Assembly: GCA_016617855.1 (NCBI GenBank)
Contig: JAECUM010012819.1
Span: 1 to 64,000, forward strand
DNA length: 64,000 bases
From: Megalonaias nervosa
Lineage: Eukaryota > Mollusca > Bivalvia > Unionida > Unionidae
Reading direction: 5' to 3'
The position numbers were made by a program, and so were the translations under genes. Below, one piece after another: positions 23,180 through 35,462 of this stretch. Numbering within the stretch: position 1 is the first letter of the stretch; every line of letters starts with the position of its first letter. The notes under the pieces were generated by a model. It did not search any database. It was not told where the DNA came from and saw only the letters and a program-made list of their open reading frames with translations.

Positions 23180-23510
23180 TCAGTACTGAACCTTTCATTG
23201 TGTCCAAATCCTAATAAACCATATGTTAATCTAAAGTATATTCCAAGATAAACTCACAGTGAAGTTATTATCATATGTTAACTTGCATTATTTTGAGAGG
23301 TTTATATATAAGCAAAGCGTGCCATGAATCAGATATTTCACTTTAGGATCAACATCAGTACTGGGTCACTCATTGTAAGTGAATTCACAAAGTCACATCA
23401 TAATACTCCTTTTCAATAGAATAAACAATATCCTTTAAGTGAATACCACAACTGTTTAACTTAAAGCTAATGATCATCACCAAAAATCAAAATAGAGGAA
23501 ACTAGATACA
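23180..23510. repeat. Dispersed repeat, copy 2
   Basis: Diverged partner of 20398-20700, in the same orientation. Confidence 0.6.
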
Positions 23511-23528
23511 ATGGGACTAATCAGAAGT

Positions 23529-23612
23529 AATGACTGTATTCTGTCATGGTGTACACATGGATTATCTCGAAAGAAAACCCTGTTTAAAGATTTAAATTGG
23601 AGTAACTAACAT

Positions 23613-23676
<64 letters not shown>

Positions 23677-23776
23677 TCTACAATTTGCAACTAATGACTG
23701 TATTCTGTCATAGTGTACACATGGTTTATCTCGAAAGAAAACCCTGTTGAAAGATTTAAATTGGAGTAACTAACAT

Positions 23777-23848
<72 letters not shown>

Positions 23849-23862
23849 TACAATTCGCAACT
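23529..23862. repeat. Tandem duplication containing (TG)n(AG)n
   Basis: Two copies of a roughly 165-bp unit (23529-23691 and 23692-23862). Each has a unique 90-bp part (taatgactgtattctgtcat...aacatcctg) followed by a TG run, then an AG run, then gtctacaatt. The unique parts are nearly identical, and TG and AG lengths differ between copies. Confidence 0.9.
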
Positions 23863-24129
23863 ATATTTCTAGGTAGCAATGGCTGGGTTTCTTTCAGCTG
23901 CGTCTAGTCTGATAACAAGGCCGTAAAAATCTTGTTTCGGCTAATTAGTTATGCCAAGCTCGATGTTGGACAAAATTGATCTGGAACCCTTAGCTAGCTA
24001 TGTTATCTTCCTAACTTGAATCCATATAATAAGATCAAGTGCAAGTTAAAACTGTGTGAAAGAAACCCAGTCCCTTAGGCAAGAAATTATTTTAGTTCTA
24101 AAATTTAACATCCAACATTTTATGAAATT

Positions 24130-24718
24130 TATCCGATTTTGGTAATGCTCTAGTTCTATCATATGGTGCAGAAGAGGGGGGATTTAAGCTTGTCAATCTT
24201 GCTCAAAGAGTTCATTTGCGTTTTTGCAAAAAATATTTAGTGTTAAATAGTCTAGAAAGAATGGATTTGTATACGGTGAATTAGCTAGAAGTTTCATTTT
24301 AGAACACTTAAACTCATTAACATTGTTAAATATTTGTTAAAACTTTAAATTTTTCCAGGAAGAAAATATAAAAAATTATTCAGCATGACATTGCATATAC
24401 AGAATTTTTAGTGAAACAAAAGAACATTTTATGGGAGGAAGAATTATGGAGCTTAGAAAGATTTGGTGTTGGTTACCTATTTTTGCAAGATGTAGGTAAT
24501 GTTGATATATTCCTAATACACAACGCCTTAAAGATAATTTATTTTTGTTCTAGGCTTGAATCTTCAAGTAGAGCAAGATTTTATATTGTCTTGCAAATAA
24601 CTTTCCATAAAAAATATCTGCCTTTTATTGCTATTAAAGATTTTAGAATATAACTAACTAACCTGCGAGTTAGTGTTGAAACAAGTAAACGGGCAAAACA
24701 CGCGAGCGGTACCAAATG
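24130..24718 (+). pseudogene. Non-LTR retrotransposon ORF2 C-terminal remnant
   Basis: Plus-strand fragment of the region after the RT domain in LINE-type elements. It starts with ALVLSYGAEEGG and AQRVHLRFCKKYL near 24150-24235, then, after deletions, has GVGYLFLQDVGNVDIFL near 24460-24510 and ESSSRARFY near 24560. It ends with LRVSVET near 24670. The minus-strand relic at 5.1-5.4 kb has the matching GFGYVWITQDVG and SSHKLMIET. Frames change repeatedly, and no catalytic domain is present. Confidence 0.75.
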
Positions 24719-24763
24719 AACATAGAACAAGTGGTTTTGTAATTCGATTATAATTATTATAAT

Positions 24764-24957
24764 GTTAGTTTTACATGGAATATAGACACAAGTATGTACC
24801 TAAATATTATTAGAGGCATCCGATATTGCCAAATTGATAAAACTGTTTCCAAGTACTGTTGATGTTACGTGGAATATAGACACAAATATGTATCTAAATA
24901 TTATTAGGTGCATCCAGCAAGGCCAAATAGATAAATTCTGCTTCCATGTACAAATTA
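24764..24957. repeat. Tandem duplication, 94-bp unit x 2
   Basis: Both copies hold ggaatatagacacaa...taaatattattag; the offset between copies is 94 bases. Confidence 0.85.
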
Positions 24958-25447
24958 GAAGATATGAAATTTAAGAAATTTTATTTGAAGGCGTTATTTT
25001 ATTACAGAGGTTTCACACTGCTGCTGCCATACACGTTCTCTGTTTTACAGTCGCAATACTACACAACATATTTCTTTGACAGTTGTAAGTGTACCGCATG
25101 AAATTGTCTTAACTCTAAAACTGAACTTCCGACATAAGTTTCGCATAATTTCAATAGGCACTTTGTCTAATAAATAAACACTCGATGACTGAATACATCA
25201 ATAGGCGTTTAATTATCAATCACCATGTAGTGGGAGTCGAATGATAAGATCACGCTTATTTGTTTTGTTTTAAAGAGGTCCCCAGGAGCATACTATTTTC
25301 TAAGAAATGCTTAATATTCATTGTATATGACAATAGTTAAGCAATAGCTAGGATAATTCTCTGCTCAATCAAATGTAATTCATAGAAAGGAACGCGAATG
25401 TTAAGTTAATTATGAAAATGAAGTTATGTTCGGAATTGATTAACACA
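24958..25447. other. No gene seen
   Basis: AT-rich; nothing recognised. Confidence 0.4.
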
Positions 25448-25605
25448 TAATAACAATGTCTTGCTTTCTTGGAAAGGAATCCGAATTATACATGCATAAT
25501 AGCACAGTGTCTTGCTTTCTTGGAAAGGAATCCGAATTGTACATGCAGAATAACAGTGTCTTGTTTTCTTGGAAGGAATCCGAAGTGTACATTCAAAAGA
25601 TACTG
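25448..25605. repeat. Minisatellite, about 50-bp unit x 3
   Basis: The unit contains tcttgctttcttggaaag followed by gaatccgaa and tacatgca. Unit starts are spaced 51 and 49 bases. The phase keeps open frames on both strands, which is a repeat effect and not evidence of a gene. Confidence 0.9.
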
Positions 25606-26980
25606 CCCGCAATGTCACCATACGTGTTGAACATTAAGTCTGTAACTTAACTGTTTTGCAATTGCCGATAATCAAGTTAGCACCTGCTGTTGTATAATCT
25701 TGCTAATATAAAGACAAGTTAAATGTGCACTCTTGAGATAAAGATTGACAATCAAGACCCGAAAGTCCGATTTAGATCTTTTATGGTACATAAATCTACT
25801 AAATTAAAAGTATAACCTTGAAACAATGTATAAATAATAAAACATCGAAAACTGTCATGGGATGAATACGCTTTAGTAGCTTTATACTAAATACTATATC
25901 TTAAACAGCAAGAGAGGGTGTGACTAAATATAGTTTCCTCTGTCACGGAAATCAAATTTTCGTATCTGGCTATCTGGTTCATTAGGAATAGAACAGCATC
26001 TATCAATACTATTTCAAACTTACGATCAATGGCCACACATAGATGGCATAAGGACAAGTAGATATTAAAAATATATATGTGAAATATTAAATCTGGATAT
26101 CGGACTAACTTGAATTCAACATATCTTTAAAATATAAGAATTATATGTCGTTTTATCCTTGGGTCAAAAATGGAAACAAAAATAATATTATTGATAAAGA
26201 AAATGTAGCGTAATGGTGAGTGTGTGTGAGATCAAATATCACAATTAGTTAAATATATTTAATTTTATAATAATAGAGCTATTAAAAATCTAAGCATACA
26301 TTAGTGATTTGAAAGACATATTGGAAATTGAAATATTTGGATTCTTATACAAATATTGTTACGGTAAGAAATTGTCTTCCTTTTTAAAAAGTTGCACTAT
26401 AGATTTTAATGACATTCATCACCAATGCAAGAATTACGACAAGGAGTACAACGTATCTCTGAGATTTCTTACTGGTAGCTTCTGGACTTTTGGTTACTTG
26501 TCGTAAACTTCAGCCACGTACAGTTGTCCATCTGTGGAACAATTATTAGATATTCTTCAAACCAATTGGTTCTTTCAGTAGTCTAAAATTATTTCGTTTA
26601 TGTTCATAAATACCAGTTTCAATTTATATGAAAAGATATTGCAATGCTTGATTGCTCAAGTTGGTCAGTTTCACATTCTTTACGGTAAATTAAAAGTGCT
26701 ATATTTAAAAACATGCAAACAGAAGTAGTTAATTGTCCCTGTTCTGCATATATAAAATATGGAGTGCTCTTTCTAAGCTTTGTAATATTGCGTAATTTTC
26801 AATATGCTATTTAGTAATATGTCATTTTTTTAAAAAAAATTCAAATCCACGGAACTCACATCCACAAAAATGGTATGATAAAAAGAAAGAGATGAAGGTA
26901 TAAATGAAACTTTAAGTTCTTAATTTATTAACCAAGAAAACTATTATTTTTTCTGCTATTGGTCTCGGAGCAACTCATTG
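25606..26980. other. No gene seen
   Basis: AT-rich; no recognisable coding or repeat structure. Confidence 0.4.
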
Positions 26981-26984
26981 TCGT

Positions 26985-28230
26985 TAACAAATGAACACCT
27001 ATGCTCTAAAAATGACCAGTAATTTATATTTCCTTTCCCCCAGTATAAAATGTATACTTTGATGTACTTCCTGCCCCCAAATAATCAGTTTTGCTTTGCT
27101 AAAATTTATATTTAATCTGTAATCTCCAACAATGTTCTACAACTAGAGATATATTTATTCATTCTCCTTTTATAATTTTTATTGGCTCTGTTTAGTGTCT
27201 GTCTCTTTGACCGTATAATGAGACCATAGGAGCTTTCTGGACGCAATGTCGCCTCTGGCTTTCTGGCACTGACTTCTAAGTCATATCTCATCATTATATT
27301 AATCGTAGTTATCAAACGCCTTTGCCTAAACCATTCTTCGTCTGTGTTAGTAACTATGCTGGGAATTTCGTTCACAACATCAAAACTTCAATGTTTATTG
27401 CCAAAATAACACGGTGACCCCTAACTTTGCTAACCAAAGCCATTTCAATGTTCATAATGAAAACATCAGCTTTGTATTCTAGCCATTTAGGGGCGTCTAT
27501 AGAGAATCTTTTTGATTTAGCATTTCTGTGAAGTTTCATAAAGTCAAGAACAGCCACAAGTAATGAGTTTCGATCAGAAAATAATGAATTGAATTAAGTT
27601 ATATCAAAATTATTAATAGATTTCGAACACTCAAAACGTGACATTGCATAATCTATAACAAACGTTTGCACCTGTTTCTGTATCTAGACCATATCCACCA
27701 TTATTTATAAAAATATTATTGCTCTTAAGCAGTCATAAAATCGGTTTCCATTATTATTATTATTATTATTAAATCATCTTGGGACACTCGGTTCTTACTA
27801 AGACCAAAAGATTCCAATAAATCAATCAATTCCACCATACCATCCTCAAGCTGATAATGTTTAGCAAGAAAATTGACATTACCTGATAAAATGTGCTTAA
27901 TTAGCACAAACGATTATTGTCGTCAACAAATAAATACATTTATTCATAGTAAATACACATGCACGTATCCTCTGCATCAAACAACTGGACTTCCTCAACT
28001 CTGATAAGTTTAAAATTCTCCTCGGGGATAATAAACAAATTCAAATATGGCTTAACTTTTTCTGTGAACAATTGTCTTTAGTAACTTTCTGCCATATAGC
28101 ATATTCTGACTCAGTTTCATTGAGACTCACATGTTCAATTATTCTTTTATCGATAAATACCCATATGAAACCTACCATTCTAAGAAAGCTCTGTTGACGG
28201 TTTTGTGCTATGGAATCGTATCGCTGCACA
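26985..28230 (-). pseudogene. Possible non-LTR retrotransposon remnant
   Basis: Several minus-strand open stretches occur in a row (28229-28041, 27907-27725, 27557-27372, 27375-27112). Just after the last, near 27125-27070, the frame reads LNINFSKAKLIIWG, which resembles the 'LNxxKTKxxxF' motif after the RT palm of LINE elements (as in the relic at 1.0 kb). The rest does not give clear RT motifs, and an unrelated decayed gene is possible. Confidence 0.3.
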
Positions 28231-28861
28231 GAAAAATATAATATTAATAAAGTTTAGTGTTAAGAATGCACAATATTTCTGATTGATTAAGTATTATCTC
28301 TCACAAAATTGTGTGTAATTTCGTCTTACTCTCAGGCAACAAATAATTCAGAATTAATAGACTGTATAAAAAAGAATATGTTTCTGATATTTCGAATAAA
28401 CCGTCTTGGTGTAGGTTTCAGGTTGCTGAAACTACAATGTAATTTAATAAGGATTAATTATTACAGACGTGTCCCAAAGGAAGTAAACAAACTTACTATG
28501 TGCGAATCTTGATCAAGGTTCAGAAAACTGTCAGAAAATGTGGAAAACAATGCCTTGAGAAACAGATATAAGTTGTTAAAGACCAGACATTAAAATGTCA
28601 AAGAATATTGGAAAATGTCAACGTCGTGTGCATCTGACACTCACTCTAGAATGTCTGCCGTAGAATGTGCAAACTTTGTTAAGTCATCAAATCATCCTGA
28701 GGATCCTTTAATCATTTTACCCAATGAATACATCAAGACTTATAATGATTATATCTTTGAGGATATGGAAGGATTATATGATGAAATTAAGAAATGTAAT
28801 TAGACAGTCGCACTTTCTAAGGCTGTTGAACAAAGTTATGACACGAGAATAATGCTCGTAT
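28231..28861. other. No assignable gene; one small open frame
   Basis: A plus-strand frame of 62 codons at 28615-28803 starts with ATG and is rich in Asp/Glu at its end (EDMEGLYDEIKK). No motif is recognised and its context (left flank of an LTR element) gives no support. Confidence 0.3.
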
Positions 28862-29782
28862 TGTTACGTGTAGGCTCGTGCAATAATAACAAGAGAAAAG
28901 AGTGAAGTCAACAAGCTTTGTATATTTTAATAAAATAATTTATTTCCCTAGAAAATAATGTAAAAATTGGAAATAGGACTTACGGTTTGTGAACATAATC
29001 CAAAATTTAATCCTAAGATTGAAAAACATAAGTCCTATCACTAAACAGTTCTAATAGAATCCAGGTTCGAATCTCGACGACGTTCCAATATGAGAGGCGA
29101 TGACGTCAGATGTGGTCGTTGTACAAATGGAAACAATTCCTCAATTGAATCACAGTTTATATTTCCGTATAATTCCAGAATAAATTTCCACTGAATTTCA
29201 TTCTCCCAGAATTTTATAAAAAAGTTACTCTTGTTTGGTTTTCTAGAAAATAAATTATTAAATTCCAAAACAAATGAACGTCAAAAACAATCTGATTTCA
29301 ACAATAGAAACCTTTCGAGCCCTCGGGTTTAAAAATACAACTCCCTGAAAAGCTCTCAGAAAGGGTATTAAATCCAACTAAAATATCATCCCGTTCTCGC
29401 ATGATTGGTCACGTGGTCTCTTAACACTTGAACAACGCAATAGAAAATATGAAATTTGTCACGTAACAAGAACAACTCTATCCAGATTCTCACTCTGAAA
29501 TAAATTTAAAAATAAAACATTGTTTATTCAGACTACACGTAGACCGAAATGACCTTGGCAATAGCTAATCGTTTTCGCCTAGTGTTTACACTCCAGCGCA
29601 CCAGGGTGAACTAAAAATAATGCTAATATAACATCTTTTACGTGTTAGATAAATAGAATTACTGAAAGAGAATATCGAATCCCGTGAAAATAATCATTAC
29701 AATAAAATGTAAAGAAACAAAAATAAAATACAAAAGAATTTTAAAACTAACACACAAGCAATTTAATTACATATACGTAACA
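28862..29782 (-). repeat. 3' LTR
   Basis: In the sense of the element (minus strand) this is the downstream LTR. It ends with the canonical TG...CA edges and contains a TGACGTCA palindrome near 29100. It differs from the 5' LTR at roughly 25 positions. Confidence 0.93.
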
Positions 29783-29795
29783 CTTCCCCCATAAA
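29783..29795 (-). promoter_or_regulatory. Polypurine tract of the LTR element
   Basis: Reads TATGGGGGAAG on the minus strand, directly before the 3' LTR: the primer for plus-strand DNA synthesis. Confidence 0.8.
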
Positions 29796-29893
29796 GAAGC
29801 TTTCTTTTTACCATATGTAAATTATACATGAAGTAAACAAAATTACATAAGAAAATTCTATGAATTATATAAAGTGTATATGAAATAATATTT

Positions 29894-30695
29894 CTATACA
29901 CGGGAAAGTGCATCTGCAATCAAATTGTCTTTTCCTTTGATGTGCCTGATGTTAAGATTATATTCTTGCAAAAACAAACTCTACCTTAATAATATTTGAT
30001 TTTCATTTTTTCATTTTGTCGGTGAAGGTAAGGGGGTTGTGATCACTATACACAACAACCGGAGAATGAGCTGAGCTAATGTAAACTTCAAAATGCTGTA
30101 ATGTCAGTATTAAAGCCAAACATTCCTTCTCGATTGTTGAGTAATTTTTTTGGTGTTGATTTAATTTCTTAGAGTAATAGCACACTTGGTGATCAAAACC
30201 ATTTCTATCTTCTTGAACCAAAACTGCTCCAACCCCAACATCACTCGCATCCACAGATAATTTGAAAGATTGATTGACATTTGGAGCTGTAAGAACCGGC
30301 GCACTTTTGAGTATGGCTTTTAATCTATCAAAAGCTTCCTGACATTTTTCAGTCCAAAGAAACTTGTTTTTCTTACTTAACAAGTCTGTCAGAGGTTCAG
30401 CAATATTAGAAAAATTGGAACAAAATTTTCGATAGTGTCCGGCCATACCCAAAAAGCGCATCAGTTGCTTTTTACTGACAGGCACAGGAAAATCAGAGAT
30501 AGCTTTGACCTTAGCATCTATAGGTTTAACTTGACCATGTCTCACAATATGTCCTAGAAAAGTTACACAAGCACGGCAGAACTCAATTTTAGAGAAATTA
30601 ATTGTCAAATTTGCATCAGTGAGTCTTTCAAAGAATTTCCGAATTCCGAAGATTTGTTGCTCCAAGATCAACAGTGTCCAATTGAATTTCTTCAC
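29894..30695 (-). pseudogene. Reverse transcriptase (3' part) and RNase H
   Basis: The readable block holds the RT thumb/connection (LGHIVRHGQVKP near 30545; RFLGMAGHYRKF near 30455) and RNase H. Key RNase H features are LSVDASDVGVGAVL near 30240, EKECLAL near 30120 and YSDHNPL near 30030, which supply the acidic residues. After a frameshift near 30003 the usual polyprotein end, IADALSRV, appears near 29915 and stops at 29894. The RT fingers and palm, with the catalytic YVDD, are deleted between about 30695 and 30780. RNase H is the last domain before the polypurine tract, confirming the order. Confidence 0.88.
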
Positions 30696-30788
30696 TTAAA
30701 TCCTCAGTTGGTGGGACAGGTACAACTAAATTAACTGCATAATTTAATTGGCTATCTCTTTCAATATACTAGTACTCCATTAATTTAT

Positions 30789-31478
30789 TTATATCAGAGT
30801 ACCATTATTATAATTTAACTCATTCATTTTCTTCTTTACTTTGTAAGGGCCGTAAAACCTAATTTGAAGAACATTTTGAAGAATGAGCAAGAGAGAATGT
30901 ACTCTATTACAGGACTCAAATGTTCTCTCAAGTAAAGTTTTGTGAAACCATAGTTTCACTTTTGACTTGAATTGCTGAGTTCCAAATTCAAACATAACTA
31001 GCTGGAAAATTCCAGACATGAAACTTGACCTTTGACCTGATGGGACAAATTTGGGAAGGCCAAATTGAGTAAAAAACTTTATCAAAGCTTTTACTATAGT
31101 ATTCCTCAAAGGAATTGCCTCTGGGAATCTTGTTGACTCACACATAATGGTCAACAAATATTGGTTGCCTGACTTGGTCTTAGGTAAGGGACCAACACAA
31201 TCTACCATAATTCTGCTAAATGGTTCGTCAAATGCAGGAATATGTTGCAGATGAGCCTTAGGTATCTTCTGATCGGGTTTTCCTACCATTTGACAAGTAT
31301 GACAAGATCTACAAAATTTACAAACATCACTTTTGATTTTTGGCCAATAAAAGTGAGTCAAGATCTTGTGATAAGTTTTATTTATCCCTAAATGACCAGC
31401 CAGAGGAGTTTCATGGGCCAAACTAAGTATTTCCTGTCTGTAAGATTTGGAACTACAATCTGATAGTTCACTGACCAT
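30789..31478 (-). pseudogene. Integrase (H2C2 zinc finger plus DDE core)
   Basis: Inserts the cDNA into the genome. The N-terminal zinc-binding region has HLGINKTYHKI near 31400 and CRSCHTCQ near 31300. The catalytic core starts with IMVDCVGPLPKT near 31215, containing the first Asp. Around the expected second Asp the frame reads GLPKFVPSGQRSSF, so the Asp is lost, and the third catalytic Glu region is scrambled by frameshift. The C-terminal part has VKKKMNELNYNNGT. It sits upstream of RT on the minus strand, between protease and RT. Confidence 0.85.
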
Positions 31479-32452
31479 TCGTCATAAGCAGGTACCTCGG
31501 GAGGTCTCCATTTTCTCATAAGAACTCCATTTTTAATGAAGTAACAGACAGGTATTTCAGTGGCTTCAGTTTCACTAATGGCCCTCTGAAACAAACAGGC
31601 GATCTCTTGATCTTTTTCCTGTTCGACGACAAGTGATTGTCGTTTGTCACCCTGATTAGATAAAAGAGAATGAGTATTTAAAAGAGGATCACTGTGATCA
31701 ATACCTTTTGATTGATCCAAATTAGAAGTGAAAGTGACCTCATCGAAAGCCTGACCAATACATGTGTCAGCTAAAAGAATATTTTCCTTATCAAAATCAT
31801 TCTCAAGAACTTTCTTTGACATAGCTCTGGTAACTGCACAAGCAGGGTATAACTCAGGGTATTCTTTTTCAATAGGATCAACTTTCTGATCCAAAGAAGG
31901 CGTATCGGTTACAAGTGGATTAACCACTACCTTGTCTCCAGCTAGGTCGTTGCCTAGCAACAAATGAATGCCCTCAACGGGTAAAGAAGACACTATACCG
32001 ACTGTCACAGGTCATCAAACTAAGTCTGATGACAAATTTACAGAATGGAGAGGAACATTGAGAAAGCCGCACTCTACTCCCTGAATGAGAACACTCTCAT
32101 TAGAACAGGACTTCTCAGAAAAAGGGAAACTACCTGATAATAAAAGACTCTGAGAAGCTCCTGTATCTCTTAAAATTTCAATAGGGATAGGATTGGCCGA
32201 ATCACCCAAGAGTGATATAGAACCCTTCGACATGAATGGTTCATAATTCTCCATAATAAAATCAGACTGGGGTTTATTAGACCCAGCAAATGTATTGTTT
32301 TCAATACATGACCGTGACCTTGACCTGTTAGAAATAAGAGCATTTGGGATAGGTCTATCTTGATTCTGATGCCTATATTTCAATTTGAAGTAATCAGAAA
32401 TGACGTGTCCTTTTTGCAATAGGTACTCGTAGGAATAGACAGAGATTTTCAA
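31388..32452 (-). pseudogene. Zinc knuckle, aspartic protease and linker
   Basis: The minus-strand frame starts just after gag. KGHVISDYFKLK near 32400 is the remains of a CCHC zinc knuckle whose cysteines are mostly replaced by Tyr. ILRDTGASQSLLL near 32160 is the active-site loop of a retropepsin (DTG), which cleaves the polyprotein. After a stop at 32015 the flap/C-terminal motif HLLLGNDLAG appears near 31960. A long acidic linker follows before the integrase. Stops between the blocks inactivate it. Confidence 0.82.
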
Positions 32453-33556
32453 TCAAGTTTATCAGAAGCTTGATTTTTAGAAATTGTGCCAGATTGAGTT
32501 TTAGGAGGAGTCATATTGGGCTGAAATACCTTTCTACCAGTAGACTGCTGAGTGAATGGTTTGCCTACAACAGGAAATTTATAAGTTAAAGAATACTCAT
32601 CGGCAGCAAGAGCAGCAGTTTCCAAGTTTTCGACCGCATGCTCTTCAAGATGATTCTTAATGTCATTAGGAACACAGTTTTTGAACTCTTCAAGTAACAT
32701 AAGTTGTTCAAGACTTTCATAATCATGTTCAACTTTGTTGGCTATGCTCCATCTCTTAAAGAACTGCTCTTTTCCTCTAGCAAATTCAACATAAGTTTAT
32801 CCAGCTTCTTTTTATAGTTTCTGAATTTTTGCCGATAAGCCTCAGGGACTAATTCATAACCCCTTAAGATGCACTCCTTAACCAAATCATAGTCAGAACT
32901 CTGTTGTACTGACAGGGATGCATAAATATTTCGGGCTTTGACAAAAAGTACACATTGCAATAATTGAGTCCAATGCTTCCTTGGCCATTTCAAATTTTCT
33001 GCAACTTTTTCAAAATAAATAAAATATTTGTCCATTTCCTTTTCGCTAAAAGAGGGCGAACTAACCTAATATTTTTTGTAATGTCAAAACTTGAATTTGT
33101 ATGTAAAGTGGGATCGTGCTTTTCACTTGTCAGCTCAAATTCTTTCATTTTAATTTGAAATTCCTTTTCATCCTTCTCTTTTTGCGTCTGTACGTGCATT
33201 TGTTCTTTTTGTAATTGTATTTGTTCTATATGTAACTCCATTTGCATTTGTTCTTTCTCTTTCTGAAGCTCAAGCTTCCATAACTCCAATTCCATCTTGT
33301 ATTTCATTTTTAATTCCATTACTTTTATGTCAGAGTCTGATACCGACTTACTGACCGAAGCCAAAACACTTTTATAAAAAACATTCTTCTCTACCAAATA
33401 TTGAATCAAAATGTTTTTACTTTCTTGTTTCGTTAAGGAAGATTTTGGTCCAGAAAGATCGTACTTTCTGGCATGTTCAAGCAACTCATCTTTTTTCACA
33501 CTATCTAACTGCTCCTGAGTTGAACTAGAAAGAAGAGTTTCTACTTCTGATGACAT
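32449..33556 (-). pseudogene. gag: gag
   Basis: Structural protein of the retrotransposon particle. The start is the ATG at 33556 (MSSEVETLL), a position conserved in the old relic at 12776. Residues about 25-80 form a small domain with KKDELLEHARKYDL. Next is a long Gln/Glu/Lys-rich coiled coil (33300-33120, LQKEKEQMQMELH), then, after a frameshift near 33000, the gag core with SDYDLVKECILRGYELVPEA near 32890. Another frameshift near 32740 precedes MLLEEFKNCVPNDI. At least two frameshifts break it. The gag-like core is typical of molluscan and fish Gypsy elements with SCAN-like gag. Confidence 0.82.
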
Positions 33557-33689
33557 TGTGAATGAAAGCCTGTTGTTTTCACTAACGATTTCAAACAAAA
33601 TGTAAAATAGTACTTGGGATTTGAAAACAAGGGGAATTTAAATTTCAAAAAACAATTTTCTGAAATATTTTAGCCAAATTCATATATCC

Positions 33690-33714
33690 CAAGGATGAGG
33701 CCCCAATTTTCTGC
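33690..33714 (-). promoter_or_regulatory. Primer binding site region
   Basis: Just inside the 5' LTR the minus strand reads TTGGGGCCTCATCC, a mutated form of the tRNA-Pro site TGGGGGCTCGTCC. The better preserved version is at 12914-12927. Confidence 0.6.
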
Positions 33715-34636
33715 TGTTACGTGTAGGCTCGTACAATAATAACAAGAGAAAAGAGTGAAGTCAACAAGCTTTGTATATTTTGACAAAATAATTTATTTCC
33801 CTAGAAAATAATGTAAAAATTGGAAATAGGACTTACGGTTTGTGAACATAATCCAAAATTTAATCCTAAGATTGAAAAACATAAGTCCTATCACTAAACA
33901 GTTCTAATAGAATCCAGGTTCGAATCTCGACGACGTTCCAATATGAGAGGCGATGACGTCAGATGTGGTCGTTATACAAATGGCAACAATTCCTCAATTG
34001 AATCACAGTTTATATTTCCGTATAATTCCAGAATAAATTTCCACTGAATTTCATTCTCCCAGAATTTTATAAAAAAGTTACTCTTGTTTGGTTTTCTAGA
34101 AAATAAATTATTAAATTCCAAAACAGATGAACTTCAAAAACAGCCTGGTTTCAACAATAGAAACCTTTCGAGCCCTCAAGGTTTAAAAATACAACTCCCT
34201 GAAAAGCTCTCAGAAAGGGTATTAAATCCAACTAAAATATCATCCCGTTCTCGCGTGATTGGTCACGTGGTCTATTAACGCTTGAACAACGCAATAGAAA
34301 ATATGAAATTTGTCACGTAGCAAGAACATCCCTATCCAGATTCTCACTCTGAAATAAATTTAAAAATAAAACATTGTTTATTCAGACTACACGTAGACCG
34401 AAATGACCTTGGCAATAGCTAATCGTTTTCGCCTAGTGTTTACACTCCAGCGCACCAGGGTGAACTAAAAATAATGCTAATGTAACATCTTTTACGTGTT
34501 AGATAAATAGAATTACTGAAAGAGAATATCAAATCCCGTGAAAATAATCATTACAATAAAATGTAAAGAAACAAAAATAAAATAAAATAGAATTTTAAAA
34601 CTAACACACAAGCAATTTAATTACATATACGTAACA
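33715..34636 (-). repeat. 5' LTR (promoter LTR)
   Basis: Upstream LTR in the sense of the genes. It contains TGACGTCA near 33957. The edges and the TSD are as described for the whole element. Confidence 0.93.
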
Positions 34637-34640
34637 GTAT

Positions 34641-35133
34641 ATATTGTATATATTAACACTGTGACTGTTACTAATTCGCTTTTTTATTAATAAATAGTGT
34701 ACATTTATATGCTTGGATGAGATTGATAGGCTAATATCCAACAAGGATTATTCTTCCATAGAATCTTAACTTTGTCAACATAGTTTTCATCCATTTTATA
34801 TACAGTTATATTTTTTTCTATCAGAATTTACAAAAAAAAAAAAAAAATTGTGTTATACCCTCCTTCCAAAGATCTTAAGTTTTGTTTTAGCATCAATATT
34901 TTATTCGTTGGTCATCATCGGGACCAATTGGCTGACTCTATTATAGTTAGTTGACCATGTTTTTTAATATAATTTTCCACGGGGAACTTGTGTGCCTTTT
35001 TTTAGCGCGATCGCAGAGAGAACGTTGTTTCTCCCTAAATTCCATCTCTGATCAGCTTTCTGACCTGTCGAACTTGGATTATTGCATATCTTTCACTTCA
35101 GTGTCACTTTACGTTTGATCTGTCAAAAGAACA
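34641..35133. other. No gene seen
   Basis: AT-rich flank with a 14-base A run near 34840. Confidence 0.4.
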
Positions 35134-35462
35134 CTAATATATTTTGAAACGGTTTAGCTGGTTCGTAATGACTGTTAATACTGTTAATACAATCGTTGGA
35201 TTAAAGTAAGAGACTACTGATTGCCTAATGAGGTCACAACAATTGCGAAACATTTCCACACCGATACGGCCACTGATAGTACTCGTAACAGGATAGCGAA
35301 TAAAGTCTAACTTTAGTGTTTCATTCCTAATTGGTTTTACTTTGGGATATAATATATTTCTGCCCTGAACAACAGTGTTAGGGTAGTACAAATGGAAACC
35401 AGATTTGGAATCTTTGAACAAACCGGTGTTTGCTACAATGTCAGGTGTTACGACTCTGTGGT
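35134..35462 (-). CDS. Possible exon of an unidentified gene
   Basis: The minus strand is open for about 109 codons from an AG acceptor-like site (…ggttcaag before 35462) to a stop at 35134, with HRVVTPDIVANTGLF near the start and YPVTSTISGRIGVEMF in the middle. Codon use is less AT-driven than around it. The polypyrimidine tract is weak and there is no family match, so this may be chance or an old mobile-element gene. Confidence 0.25.

Larger units (their letters stand above)
28862..34636 (-). mobile_element. Gmr1-like Ty3/Gypsy LTR retrotransposon, TSD GTAT
   Basis: A 5.8-kb element with two LTRs of about 921 bp (28862-29782, 33715-34636) that are about 97% identical by eye, TGTTACG...CGTAACA ends, and a 4-bp target duplication GTAT at 28858-28861 and 34637-34640. 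Coding runs on the minus strand: gag, protease, integrase, then RT-RNase H next to the 3' LTR. Integrase before RT is the Copia-like order found in Ty3/Gypsy elements of the Gmr1 group. Frameshifts throughout and loss of the RT palm make the copy non-autonomous, although its LTR similarity indicates fairly recent insertion. Confidence 0.92.

Noticed and set aside
25424..25650. ORFs on both strands across a three-copy repeat
   Set aside because: Repeat effect of a roughly 50-bp unit; no initiation context or conserved motif.
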